A DNA stretch of 64,000 bases from Salarias fasciatus. Lineage: Eukaryota > Chordata > Actinopteri > Blenniiformes > Blenniidae. Location: positions 13,527,394 to 13,591,393 of the forward strand of contig NC_043763.1 in assembly GCF_902148845.1 (NCBI RefSeq), read 5' to 3'. Both the position numbers and the translations under genes were made by a program. Below are positions 37,448-52,080 of this stretch, piece by piece. A model generated the notes under the pieces. It was not told the DNA's origin. It made no database searches and was given only the letters and a program-made list of their open reading frames with translations. Every line of letters starts with the position of its first letter. Position 1 is the stretch's first letter.

Positions 37448-40400
37448 ATGCTGAGGCTGTTCGGCGCGCTGGTTATCCTCGGACTGGCCCTGGCGTGCAT
37501 CACCTCCTGGGTGCTGGACAGCTATGATACGGCTTGGCACCCTAAACGGAGCGTCCAGCACCTGACTGCCCGTGATGCAGAGGGCTCTGAGGGGACTTCT
37601 CCACCATTTCCCGGCGGCGAGTTGAACAATATATTCTGGTTCATACAGGTGAGCTTGTATTCTCTCTCTCTCGCTCTCTTACCAGCTGGTTTGTTCAGTC
37701 CTGAATTGAATTACGCAAATGCGCAATGACGCTGTCAAAATCCAGCCGCTGTCACACACTCCGACATGGACACAATGTACATCTATAGTTTTCTTGATAA
37801 TCTGAGTGGTTTCACCCACTGATCTCCCTCTGAGTGATTGACCGAAAGAGGTCAGTGACACACAGAAGTGGGCCAGTGTGAGGTGAAAAGGTGGTTCAAC
37901 AGCACGGCCAGTTGTCGTCAGACTTTGACCTCTTGAATTTCTGCTGAGATAAGAAGCATAACACATTGATTCTCTGAATGAAAACAGCTTTTCCTTCATC
38001 TCCCGTGTGATTCAAGGTCTCTGACATCCACATTAGTCGATTTCATGACCCAAGAAGAATTCCAGATTTCGAGAAGTTCTGCACCGACACCATCGAAGTG
38101 ATTCAGCCAGCTCTAGTGCTGGCAACAGGTACAGCAATCCCACTCCTAACTGGGTGGACACACACTTATTATATTGTAATAAATACATTTGGGTGTGGCT
38201 CGTGTACAGTGTATGCAGTCTTAAAGAAAAATAAGGGGAACTTCCTTCTGACGTGTCACATGTTCCCTCACAGGGGATCTGACTGATGCAAAAACGGAAA
38301 GTAAAGTCGGTTCCCTCCAGCACGAGGTGGAGTGGCAGGCCTACCATAACATCCTAAAGCGGTCACGTGTGATGGAGCGGACCAGGTGGATTGACATCCG
38401 AGGAAATCATGGTGATTACGTTAATGTTCTCTCTCATAATTGATTGAAACATCCCATTATCCTGAGGGCACTATTAAGATTTTACACAGAATCTGTGGTG
38501 CCGTTTAGCATCCTTCCCCTCCTCCTCCTCCTCCTCCTCCTCCTCTTCCTCCTCCCCACTGCTTTTCCTCCTCTGTTATTAGATCGCAGACTGCTGGATG
38601 TGAAATCAGATCCTCTTACATTCTAGCTGTCAAGAAAGGAACGGCTAGTTATTGGATCTGCAGTTTCTCGCTCGGCTGTTGTGCTTTTATCGATTTCAGT
38701 TGTTGATGTGTTCCATCTGTTGTAACAATAAGATTTTGTTCTTCCTGTAATGTGAGACGGTCTTGAATTTTTAAATACTAATTTCACAGATTTTTTTTTT
38801 TTTTTCTGTGGCCCACCTTGACCTAAATGACTTGTTTTTTCTGTGTGACAGATGCATTCAACATAATGTCATTGGACAGCGTCAACAATTATTACAGGTC
38901 AGTGTGATATGATCACTATACAGTGATAAAAACCTGATTTCAATGAGTGTCCCCCAGCTTTAACATCAAGAAGTCCATCAGTGTGTTGTGACATCGATGA
39001 CCCTGAAATACGAGAAGTTGCAGACTTGTTTTTGACAATAATCCAAGCTGTGTGAGGAGAAGAGTAGACCTATATGAACAGACTGACTCATCTCGTGACA
39101 CGTATTGTGGTTTCCAGCGATGCTGCTGTGTCTAATGGTGATTGGTCTTTCATCTTTCTCATACTTTTGATGTTGTGTTCGTCCTCTGCGAGACAACGTC
39201 TGCCTCCTACGTGTGGCTAATTTGTCTGTTTAAAAGTCAAGACATGATTTCAGGCCTCTATCAGAACGAGGGCTGCTGGCTTCAGACCAAATGATCTCAG
39301 TTTGTTGTTGCTCTTGTTGACTTTTTGTTATTTTCTCTAGGAAATACTCCGCCAATCAAAAAGTGGGCTCTTTCCACTATGTTCACAAAACGCCCTTCGG
39401 CAGCTACTCCTTCGTGTGTGTGGACGCCACGCTGATCCCGGGACCCAAGAGACCTTACAATTTTTTCGGGATTCTTAACCAGGTAAGGGTTTTTTTTCCA
39501 TCCCATTTGCAGCAGCAGGTGTATAATTTGTCACACGTCAGTGACTGCAAAGGTCTTCATTAGTTACAGTGCAAAATAAATGTTTGAATTTAATGCGTTT
39601 AAAAGAAATCATGAACAACTTGAATCATCTTAATTATCGCTTGACAAAGCGGGACATTTTTTTCCAATAAATTCACCTTCACAATGTGGCTTTAAAGATG
39701 ATTTTAACCAGCTAGAAGGTAGCTAGTTTTTTGCTGCTGCTGCATCTCTCTGCTTGGAGCGTCGCTGCCATCTGCTGTTCACTTCCAGTTCTCAGCGTTG
39801 CTCGATGGCCTCCTCTTCCTGAAACAGAGCGACCCCCAGTGGACAAATCAAGAATAGCAAAAAATCTTCCCCCTGGCCAAATTTACCCCTCTTGTGAATT
39901 AGTTTAAGCTCGCGGGCCACATGTCTGACACGGCAGAAAGCATGACTGTTGGTTCTCTGCCTGTGACAGACTCAGATGGACTTGCTGGACACGTTCAGAG
40001 CTGAGAGTTTGAAAAGCAACCAGTCGATCTGGTTCGGCCACTACACCACCTCCACCATGGTCTCCCCTTCTCCAGGAGTCCGAGACATGATGAGGTAACA
40101 GACAGAAAACCGGCTTTCATAAACTGGATGTGAAGATTAATCATTTTCACATCCTTTTAATGTACATGCAAATATGTAGGTGTGCACAAAGTATTTTGTT
40201 TACATTATCTGCCCCCTACATGTGGGCTTTTTGTTTCCAGATCTGCAGTGGCCTATCTGTGTGGACACCTACACACACTGGGCGGCCTGATGCCCGTCCT
40301 CCACAGCCGACACCCGAAGGGCACTCTGGAGCTGGAGCTGGGTGACTGGATGGACAACCGCAGGTGAGCAAGGACGGCGCATTTACACCCGATTCCCCGT

Positions 40401-42307
40401 TTCTCTGGCTTTACGCTGAATCCTTTCTCTTTGCCTCTCCTTCCAGGTACCGGGTTCTGGCCTTTGACCACGACCTGCTGAGCTTCTCTGACCTGAAGTT
40501 CGAGCAGTGGCCCGCGGTGGTCATCACAAACCCCAAGGATGCGCAGTACCTGCACCCGGGGGCGGAGCCGCTGGGGCGGATACGGAAATCGTCACACGTC
40601 AGGTGCGTGTTTGTTTCTCGTGATGACTGCTCTTTTGAATCAAAATCATTTTCACTGGCTCAGTGTGCAGCATTTTACAGCTGGTGGCTTGTGTGATGCC
40701 TTGTTTACCCAGGTTGTTATATAGTCCACTGCATCAGTGATTAGATAAGATGCAATTATGCTCACAAAGGTAGAGCTTGTTTTTAGTACAGATCTGGATT
40801 TGTTAATTGTAGCAGGCATTTACTTAATACGATTGTACATATTTAAATGTAAGAATTGTCTGACTATGAGTGAAGTGACTGAAACGGTCTTACCTCCGTG
40901 AAGGATCCTGGCCTTCTCAGAGGCCCCCATCACCGCGGTGCACGTCAGCGTTGACGGGGAAGCCCTGGGGAAAGGCCACTCTGCCGGAGGCCCCCTCTAC
41001 GTGCTGCCGTGGGATCCGTCTCTTTACCTCACCGGGCTGCACACGATCAGCGTGAAAGTGGAGGTCGGTGCGGCGTTCATTCATCTTCCACCTTCAGTCC
41101 GACTCGTTCTCAGACTTTTTAAATATTTCATGAGTCTTGATGAAGTTTGGTAGATTTGTTTTGTGGAGCTGAATTATGAATGACTGCATGATATCTTGAG
41201 CGAAGAAAGCTCACGCACAAGTAGTTCTGCATATTTGAAGTGAATCTGTAGCATTAAATCTGCCGCTATAGGACTCGGCGGGCCGGTCGTCAGTGCGGGA
41301 GCAGCACTTCACCCTGGAGGACAACGTGACTCCCAGCTTCGGCTTCGGGCAGTCCTTCATCCTCCTCACGGACCACTACATCCTGGGACGGGTGGCCTTC
41401 ATACTGGTGATGCTGCTGAACGTCGGGGTGCTGCTGGCCTTCAGGCTCATCAGCGTCCCTGCAGGCAGAGGTTAGCTGTCGGAGATCAAGAATCATCCTT
41501 CTGTAAACAAGAGGGTATTTACATTTAGGATTATTTATCTGCATTATATTTGTATTTACACATATTTCCATTTCTCTTCAGGATTGGTCTCTCAGGTGTG
41601 CACGTCGCTCCATCTGGTCAGTAAGATGGATTCCTTCTACTACTCTCTGCTGCTGTTCAACCTGTGTACAGCCTTAGGTGAGCCAACGGCTTCAGTTGAT
41701 GCAGTTTTCACTTGTTCGATCTTCTGTGAAGCTCTGAGACAAACTCTGCATAAACTCTAATTGGTGTTTAACGTTTCCCCGCAGGCCCGTGGTTCATAGG
41801 AGAGATGATCGACGGCCACAGCGGCGCCTGCTTCGCCTTCGGGGTATTCATCGATGGACATTTCCTGGAGGGCAGCCTCACTTACGTGGTGGGAGTCGTT
41901 CAAGTAAGAAAACTTCTATATCAGTGAAACAAACAGCTGAGTTAAAGCCTGAAACGTGCACTGATGGCTGATTTCCTCTCTGCCAGATGCTCTTCTTCAA
42001 CATGCCCCTCACCTTTTACCTCTGCTGGAGCCTCCACCAGCGTTGCCACGGCAACACCTTCCGATCCCACTTCCGGCGGCCGGGCTGCCGCTGGCGGACT
42101 CTGGCCATCCACCTTTTCATGCTGCTGCTGCTCACCTGGCAGGCGCACTCCTGCTACTTCCTCCTGCAGACCTACGGCCCCATGGCCTTCTTCCTGTCTC
42201 CTGTCCGCACGTGGGCGCTGGGCCTCAGCCTCCTATTGGTCCATCGCGCCTGGACTGGCCCCGCCCCCTTCCTCCGTGACCACAGCAAGAGCGCGGCTTC
42301 CTCTTGA
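37448..42307 (+). CDS. tmem62: TMEM62, membrane metallophosphoesterase-like protein, 13 exons, 645 aa
   Basis: A calcineurin-like phosphoesterase domain faces one side of the membrane, with a multi-pass C-terminal part; substrate unknown. Metal-site motifs are intact: SDIH (D70, H72), GDLTDAK (D106), GNHD (148-151), FGHYTTS (H237) and GHLHTLGG (263-270). An N-terminal hydrophobic segment (about 3-23) acts as signal or anchor. About five membrane helices follow residue 450, starting with [20 protein letters not shown]. Exons: 37448-37648, 38017-38128, 38274-38411, 38852-38897, 39341-39482, 39970-40094, 40241-40363, 40447-40602, 40904-41063, 41272-41470, 41582-41677, 41785-41903, 41987-42307. 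Phases agree throughout; human TMEM62 has 643 residues. The exon 9 donor (GTCGGT) is weak. The start was chosen as the first codon of a hydrophobic segment aligning with human. Its left neighbour is TTBK2 head to head; in mammals UBR1 lies between them. Confidence 0.97.
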
Positions 42308-44890
42308 CAGTAATTGCACTGTAACCACCTTGATTCCCCCCCCCCTCCCTGACTCACAGATATATTTTGCTGTCTCGCTCCACCCCGAAGGCCTCCTTTC
42401 TCTCCGCTCAGCAGCCACACCCACTCCACCGCGCATCCTCCACTCTCCCGTTTCATGGTAGTATCGTTTCCTTGATTATGCATGTTGTTGTAAAGCACCG
42501 GCGAGCACCTCTCATAGCAATGTGTACAGTGTAAAGAAAACAAGATCACCTCGGATACACGAAGGGCAAAGCAGCCGATCTGAGCTCGGCGAGGACGACG
42601 GCTCCAGCGCACGCTGCCGCCGGCAGCATATTGCGCGCGAGCTCGATCCTGCTGCGGTTAGAGCTGACTCATTCACTTGAGATTTAGCACTTTCTGAAAG
42701 TGTTGCCTTGGCCGAACTGCACTTCACCACTGCCAAAGGATGAATAAGGAAGATCCCACCTTTTTATTCTTCCCTCTGGAAAAAAAAAAAAAAAAAAAAA
42801 AGCATTTTCATTCACTGATGAAGGCTGGAAGTGCCAAACTCACTCATGTTGTTTACCTTCCACACACACACACACACACACATATACAAGAATCACTGAT
42901 AAGGAAAGGCGGGGCTACGCCACTATTTTATATGCTGTAAGCTTTTCCCGGCTTCCCGAGACGCAGCAGCTGTGGCGAGGCGATCAACTGAAAGTGTCTT
43001 TAAATCAAACTGATTCCACTTTGCAATCGACTGCCACTCGATAATCACATTGGAGTATTCATATCAAAATCCCTCAATCCCGACGAAACACAAAAGAAGC
43101 TGGCTCGACTTCCCCACGCCCCTCCAAAACACCACGACAGAACGCAGCTGTTTGTTTCTCAGGAATGTGAGCACTTGAACAATAGGCTGATACCACTAGG
43201 AATTCAGGACAATGTTTTTATACTCCATAGTAGCTCAGTGAACTAAAACCCAGTCCAGATGCATAGTGGCTAAAAAAAAAAAAAAGAAAGAAAAACAAAA
43301 AAAGAAACCAAACCAAACTGAATGTGTTATCGCTGTGGTGAAATGAGATGAGCCAGTACTATGCGTTTTTCTTTTTTTATATACATATATATATATATAT
43401 ATTCATTCTGATTGTATTGTGTGATTTATATTTCCTCCTTATGTTATAATTCTGCACAGCAAATAGATATTTTTCACCTCTTGAGGTGAGTGTGGTTAGC
43501 AGGGCTGTCAAACACACGCTTCAGTCCGACCCCCAGACAAATGAATGAATGAGATTACCGTTTGTTTTTTTGTTTTTTGTTTTTTCAGTGAAGGAAACTT
43601 ATGATTTCAAGATGCAAACAGTGATTATTCAATAGTATCAGTTCAATACTGTAAAGATGAAATCATGCACTTTGAACAGTGAAAATTTCAGGTTTGTGCA
43701 GGAACGTGCTCGCACTTTCTATGAAATGAAAAAAAAATTGTAGTTCTCGATCAAGTTGTTGTCTTTACTTTTAATTATTGAGATCAGATGAGGCTGGATA
43801 AAGCCTGAAATGAGTTTGACCCTCCTGTATTATTAGAGCATTTCCCTGTGTAGGAAGTCAGTTCACCAGATCTGTGTGTTGCTGCCATGTTTTGTATGTT
43901 TGATTCAGATTTTTTTTTTTTTTTTTCCTGTGACGCTGTGAAAGAAGTAAATTCTATCTTTTTTTGGCACTGTAACTCGGTCCTTGCTACTCGGCGGGAG
44001 CAGTAGCCTGGATTCCACGAGAGCTGAAGTAAAACGGGACACAAACACAGCGGAGGTGATCAAGCCTCTGAGCAGGAGGAATTTTCCATCCCGAGTCAGA
44101 TCCCGGTATTTCTGTCGCCCACTCCCAGCATGAGTGCAGAATAATTGCCCCGAGCTGCAATAAGACAAGTAGTTTAATATTAGAACAGCTGCAGGACACC
44201 GAGAAAATTAAATTATGCGCACTCTTGCCAGCAGTGGTTTAATAACTTTTCTTTTTTTTCTCCCTACTCACTGCAGAGATAAGTCTTCATTTGTACAGAC
44301 GCACGACCAAGTGTATAATTCCACATATTTAAAATTTATGGACTTTTGTTTTGGCAGAGACGTCTTCAACAAGGCTCAGCACCTCTCATAATCTCTGATC
44401 TGTCCACAAGGAGGCAGTACCACTGAATTTGTATAGCAATGAGAGATGACTGTGCTGGATTTCACTTCCACCTCAAATTATGCATGAAACGGTTTTATTT
44501 TATATATTTTTCTTTCAGTTTACACACAAGAGCACCCAAACACTGTCTCCCAAGGCAGGTTTGACAGTTCAATGGCACTAATTGGTTCTGGTTAACTATA
44601 AATCTGGATGTTATTGCTCTGTACGACACACTTGATGAAGATTGTTCACAAACAAGAACAAAAAGCTGACGCGCATCCAGCAGAAAGACAAACACCCAGC
44701 GATGCACTGACGTGTGTGTGACTGATTCCTGCATCTCCTCCTATGTTCAAACACACCAATGAGTACATGAGGATGGTGATGTTACACCTGCCACATATTT
44801 TCTTCTGAAAACTGAAATCAGAGCCAACCACTATTTTATTTTAATAATGGTTTCTAGTGCTGTGGAATAAAAATGTTAATTACAGTGACT
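42308..44890 (+). other. tmem62: TMEM62 3' UTR
   Basis: The 2.6 kb after the stop codon has no exon. It holds a (CA)n run at 42,861-42,882, a (TA)n run near 43,383-43,402 and several A runs. A canonical AATAAA at 44866-44871 is the likely end. PTGR2 approaches from the other side, with a candidate signal only about 180 bases away. Confidence 0.58.
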
Positions 44891-45047
44891 GATTCTGTCT
44901 GTTGGTCTTCACTGCATCTCAGTCGGAATGATGTACAAGAACAATATATATATATAAATTTTTGGATAATTATTCAATTTGAAGTTAAGTAATTCAGTGT
45001 TTCTTTTAAGTCATGAAAATAACTCATAAGATTGGATTTTCCCCGTC

Positions 45048-45932
45048 TTTATTATTATTCGGCATCATATTTCTGACTATATAAATTCCGCAGTAAGACC
45101 AAAACAAGTTTGTGTGTCAAATTTCACAGTACATTAGTCTTCCAAAAACAAAGCTAAAGCTTCGCTGATTGATCAAATAATTTTTCTTATTGATCTGCTC
45201 CACTGTAGGGAGTTAATCTGAACATACAGATGAACTTTTTAATGATATCCAGTTTCTTCTGAGGTGCAGCTGTAAACAGCTAGCAAATGATTAACCAATG
45301 AACTGAGAAAACCTTATGTCATTTGTCATTACATTTAACAGCAGTTGTCCTGTGTGGAGTTTGCATGTTCTCCCTGTGTGTCTGTGCGTTTTCAGTAGGT
45401 TCTTACATTTCTTTCCACAGTCAAAAGACTTGCACGTTGAGCTATTTGTCGACGGTATAATTTGAACCAGAGAGGACTATCAAGTTTTTGAGTGATGAGT
45501 TAACACAGGATGTTATGGGATAGGAGAATTGGTGTCTATGTTGCCTGTGAGTGTGTGGGTTGAAGCCATTAGTTGCAAAAAAACCAGGCAGAAAGTTTGT
45601 TTTTTTTGTTTTTTTAATTTGGGACTCAAATACAAAATATGTATAATTTTATACTCAGTCATAAACAAAGAAATTCATTCAGGATAATGCCATGAGGCCT
45701 GATGCAGTACTATACTTTACAATTACTTTAATGTGTTACTGTTAAACTTCGAGGCAGATTCATTATTTAAAAGCCACCTTACAACAAAGCACCTTTCAAA
45801 TGTTTTTCAGTCATAAGTTATTGGGATCAAACAACATGAGCTAATGAGTTCAAAGTGCTTCATTCTTGAGTATTAATCATTGATGAACTTTCAGAAGGCT
45901 TTGTGGTAACGGCACAGTCTCTTCTGTCTCCA
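45048..45932 (-). other. ptgr2: PTGR2 3' UTR
   Basis: The region follows the PTGR2 stop codon on the minus strand. The nearest clear minus-strand AATAAA is at 45053-45048. A degraded SINE lies in the middle (separate entry). The exact end is uncertain. Confidence 0.42.
45330..45560 (+). repeat. Degraded fish SINE
   Basis: The sequence 'tgtgtggagtttgcatgttc' followed by 'tccctgtgtgt' is the signature middle of the same SINE family seen in the MOK intron. Downstream it carries the 'gttcttacatttctttccacagtcaaaagac' region and fades out. It lies antisense in the probable PTGR2 3' UTR. Confidence 0.5.
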
Positions 45933-47848
<1,916 letters not shown>

Positions 47849-48100
47849 CTCTGCAACCAACTCTCAAAACCTGGCGCCAAGGGTCACAGTGGCGAAGAAA
47901 GAGGATGTTTCAACGTAATGATCCACAAGACAAGAATGTGAAAGGCTTTCAGGAACAATCGTTCAAAGGTGTGTGTACTTTACCGGGAGTGAGGACGAGC
48001 AGCAAGTCAGGAGAAACCTCAGACAGAGTGACTTTCAAACCAAGAGGGTTCCTTCTGCGAGACTTCCGGCTCCGCTTAAATCACGTGACGCATAGATGAG
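47849..48100 (-). promoter_or_regulatory. PTGR2 promoter with ETS and E-box motifs
   Basis: Upstream of the PTGR2 start lie an ETS-type ACTTCCGG (48062-48069) and a palindromic E-box TCACGTGA (48081-48088) of the USF/TFEB kind, 11 bases apart. Transcription start and factor use are inferred from the motifs. Confidence 0.42.
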
Positions 48101-48454
48101 GCTCAACACCGTTTTTTCGAGTGTGTGGTTTTTTCTGTCTTATCTTGACAATCCATTAATTTTTAATTTGGAACACTTTTGTAAAAAGATGAAAAAAGTC
48201 TGTTCTTTAGGGTAAAAAAAATATTTTCCAGTATTTATACTTAACCGGAGTGGAATAATATAATATGTCCTCGCACAAGAAAAAGTTGGACAAAACACAA
48301 AATTCAATAGTTTAAAACACCCGTGAAATTCAGAAATACATAAATTTCTTCAAATGCTTTCACACGTAACTCGGTGGATATTTCTTTAAGGGGATTAGTT
48401 TTTCTAATATTGCTTCAATATTGTTCTATTTATTTGTATTCATTACTTGACCTT
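48101..48454. other. AT-rich spacer between PTGR2 and KLHDC2
   Basis: No gene or repeat is visible. It separates two divergent promoters. Confidence 0.4.
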
Positions 48455-48576
48455 ACAAAGATGGCGGAGCAGATAAGTCCACGACTTCCTGTCATGCCCC
48501 CAGAATGCTTGTGATGCCCTCACCTACATGGCAGACAAGGCTTGAAATTTGCAAGATAAACAAACATTTGTGGAGG
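48455..48576 (+). promoter_or_regulatory. klhdc2: Probable KLHDC2 transcription start and non-coding exon
   Basis: AAGATGGCGG at 48458-48467 is a YY1 motif in the orientation and form found just downstream of many TATA-less start sites. A usable donor follows (GTGGAG then GTAAAA, exon end about 48576), and an acceptor (GATAGTAG) lies about ten bases before the coding ATG. The intervening 650 bases (48,577-49,230) would be an intron. The structure is inferred. Confidence 0.4.
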
Positions 48577-49247
48577 TAAAACGATGAAATGCATGCATAT
48601 ATTTATACAACATGGTAAAACATGGCTTGGCTCAATATCAAAGCTGGATATGTTACTGTAGCGCGGCATTGCGCCATATATTGTAGAATATTTGTCTTTT
48701 TTAGTCTCCTAACGTTGTGTTGCTAACAACAGAGGATAGGCTACTGTACGCCCGCTAGCTTTGATAAAATCGAAAGTAATATTTTATAATCTGACATATT
48801 GATTAATCTCCGTGTTTGGTTTACATGCTTCCTGGTGTTGAAACTATGCTAACAGCTATCACCAGACAGTGTAACCTAAATAGTTAATCTAGCAAACTAG
48901 GTCAAGAGTATTCGTGCTACCAGGCGTTGCGTGGGATACCGCTGTGTAGTGGCTAAATTTTAGTTAAAGGTTAGCTAAAAAGCTCGATGTAAGTAGGTAT
49001 TTGCTAAAATTGTGTACCTCACACAGATCGAACACCTGTCGTCGTTGTTGTTTTGTCCTATTTTCTCATAAGTAGGTGAAAACGAAATCCTGACGTCCGG
49101 TGTTTGCGATGTGGGTCACTTTCTGCTGGACTATTTTTAGGCTATTGGGGACCCTAATGAGTTAATTGAGTAATCCTCTCAGTTGTCACTTGTATGATTT
49201 CACCCGGTCTCACTTCTCCGTCCTGATAGTAGACAGGAGTCAGCGAC

Positions 49248-52080
49248 ATGGCGGAGAGAATGGCAGAGATGGAGGAAGAAGTGGGAGATCTGCCGGCCAG
49301 AGAGGACGACAACGACTCGGACAGAGATGAAGAAGACAGACTGTTTGTCTGGATGGTGAATAACGAGATGGACGAGGAAGAAGAAGAAGAGGAGGAAGAC
49401 GAGGAGGAAGTGGAAGATGAGCAGCCACTGGACACTGAATCGTCTGAATCATATGAGTTGGACTCTCCGGCTGAGCGCAGCGGACACATAGCAGTGGTGG
49501 ATCGAAACATCATGTATGTGTGGGGTGGATACAAGGTATGCCTTCATCTCTATCTATGCAACATTTGTGCAATTCTCCATTCATAGATGTCTGATTTCTA
49601 CCTTTTCTTTCTTTGTAAGAATGCTCAAACCCATGGATTCTTTGACTTGTATCTGCCAAGGAATGAGGTCTGGACATACAACATGGAGTCAGGAGTGTGG
49701 TAAGAACCAATACACCGTCATAAGATCAGCCATCGATTGTCTCGTCACTCATATGCAAGGAAGATACAAATTATTATTTCTCTTGGCAGGACAAAGCATG
49801 TAGCCATAGGAAACCTGCACACGTCGATGTCGGGCAGCTGCGGGGTGTGCGTTGATGGCGTTCTCTATCTTTTCGGAGGTCATCACGCCAGAGGAAACAC
49901 AAACAGGGTACGGCTCATTCGCTAAGCAGTGTTGTTTCTGTCTTATGAAACTTCTAATTGACCTCGCCATGCTTACGCCACGCATGCTGTTGTGAATAGA
50001 TCTACCGCCTGCCTCTGAGAGCTCCCAGCCTTGTTTGGGAGGAAATGAGGGATCTTAAAGGGATTCCTCCAACATGTAAGGACAAGCTCGGGTGCTGGGT
50101 TCACAAGAATAGGTGAGTGGATGAGTGTTTGTTTTACTGGATTTTGACGCTAAGTAGTGACTTCCTAAATAGATAATTGCCTTGAAACATACAAACCCTT
50201 GTCCTCAGTGTGCCTAAGGACTTGAGCAGGCTGTCCTTAATTAGTAAATAAGCTTTCTCCACTTGATTTATTGGCTAATTGGGTTATCATTGACAGTCTT
50301 CCATTATTTACAGTGCAATTCTCACAGACAAATGTGTGTTTTTATGGAGAATTTTGAGTGAGCTTGTCTGATACTATGTGTCCTCAGATTAATATTCTTT
50401 GGAGGCTATGGCTATGCTGCACAGGGGTCTCATCGGGGGAACTTTGAATACGACGAATCATCTTCATTTGTGGTCTGTTTAACTTTCTTCCATTTTTTTT
50501 TTTTTGCGGGGGGGGGGGGGGGGGGGGAGTACAGTGACTAATGACTACAGTTGAGGGGAAAGCTCATGCTGTTTTGATCTTGTTGCAGTGGGACAGCCCC
50601 GGCCGAGGTTGGAACAACCACATTCACATCCTAGACCTAGAGACATCCACATGGAGCCAGCCCATCACCACGGTAAACAAGCACACGCTGCAGTCACACC
50701 GCTGAGCAGCAAATAACAATCCTTCTGTGTCTCAGTCGCTCCGTCAGTAGCCTGCCTCTGTTTTCCAGACATAATCAAGCTTTTATTGGAATGCTTAAAC
50801 TGCACTGAAGAACATTTTTAAGTTGTGAATTCTTTTTTTTTATTTGATGCAGGGAGAATCCCCGTCGCCCAGAGCAGCTCATGCTTGTGCCACAGTTGGC
50901 AACAGAGGCTACGTGTTTGGCGGACGATACAAAGTAGGTGTGGAGGACTTTGGGGTCGTGGGATTTAGCACCATCACCTGTTCTAGTTCTTTTGGTTATG
51001 TGGTAATTGTGACACTGTTCATGATGTATTTAAGTAATTTTAACAGTAGAAGAGCTTATGCCTTTTATTCCTCGTTTCTTTGTCTCACAGAACTACCGGC
51101 TGAATGACCTGTACTACATTGACTTGGACACATGGGAGTGGCATGAATTGTGAGTGTCACTAGTATTTTTCTGTACAATGAAAGCTTTCAGACCTATTTG
51201 TTAAAGAGTAAATGAGAACAGTTTGCACCATCATATCAATTTACCATCTGATTTTACATCTGAAGTTGCCTTTTCCCCGCCTTGCTCCAGGATCGTTCCC
51301 CAGCAGGGCCCAGTGGGCCGGTCTTGGCACTCCTTCACTCCTGTATCATCAGATCACATCTTCCTATTTGGAGGCTTCACTACAGAGAGACAGACACTGA
51401 GTGAGTCTTATACTTAACCCCGAGCAGCCATGACTCTTAGCTTCCTGAAAATAGAGCCCGACCTCAGAGATGCCCTCACTTGGCCTTTCAGGTGACGCCT
51501 GGCTGTACTGCGTGAGCAAAAATGAGTGGAAGCCCTTCAAACACAGCCACACAGGGAGCCCCAGGTACATACCTGATCTCTTGATGAAAGTTTCTGTGTT
51601 CATAGTTTACTGTTTTTAACACAGTGGACTGTGTGTTAGGCTGTGGCACACAGCGTGTTCTGGTCCTGACGGAGAGGTGTTTGTGTTCGGAGGATGTGCC
51701 AACAACCTGCTGTCTCAACTGAGAGCCGTAAGTTGCAAATCATCACCTTGTCCAGCATGCAATAAATGAATTTTTACTCCTTTAACCAGTTTGTTTTTAC
51801 TTTGCTTCACATTATAGGCTCACAGCAATGAGCTCCTGGTTTTCAATGTTCAGCCCAAATCATTAGTAGGGTGAGTACAGAAACCGCAAAATCACCAGAA
51901 GTCTCTGTTCCCGTCTTTCCCATGAGGCTAACGCGAGCCTCGTTCCCTCTCTGCAGCTTCTGCATGGACGCCATCCTGCAGCACAGGGAGCGTCTGTCCG
52001 GCTGCTGGGAGTGTTTGCCCAAACACCTCCTGCACAGCCTCAAGCAGAGAATGGCGCTTGGAAACACGCTGGGCTCATAG
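49248..52080 (+). CDS. klhdc2: KLHDC2, CUL2 substrate receptor, 13 exons, 450 aa
   Basis: A kelch-repeat propeller serving as substrate receptor of a CUL2-RBX1 ubiquitin ligase, recognising proteins ending in Gly-Gly. Kelch blades show RSGHIAV...YVWGGYK, LYLFGGHH, LIFFGGYGY, YVFGGRYK, RSWHSFTPVSSDHIFLFGG and VFVFGGCANN; the GGRY and RSWHS blocks form the degron pocket in human. The C-terminal WECLPKHLLHSLKQR is the BC/CUL2-box region. The chain ends LGS, like the human SGS tail. Exons: 49248-49535, 49620-49699, 49790-49907, 50000-50112, 50388-50469, 50589-50672, 50853-50933, 51091-51149, 51291-51400, 51492-51564, 51640-51727, 51818-51870, 51957-52080. The exon 5 donor could instead be three bases later. 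Human has 406 residues; the excess is an acidic N-terminus with an E-rich run (residues about 42-58). KLHDC1 is excluded by the LPKHLLHS tail and the NEMF neighbour. Confidence 0.95.
50508..50527. repeat. Poly-G run in KLHDC2 intron 5
   Basis: Twenty consecutive G residues follow a T-rich stretch, 60 bases before the exon 6 acceptor. Homopolymer length is likely variable between individuals and between sequencing reads. Confidence 0.9.

Noticed and set aside
49248-52080. KLHDC1 as identity of the kelch gene
   Set aside because: The ECLPKHLLHS tail, Gly-Ser end and direct NEMF neighbour fit KLHDC2 better.
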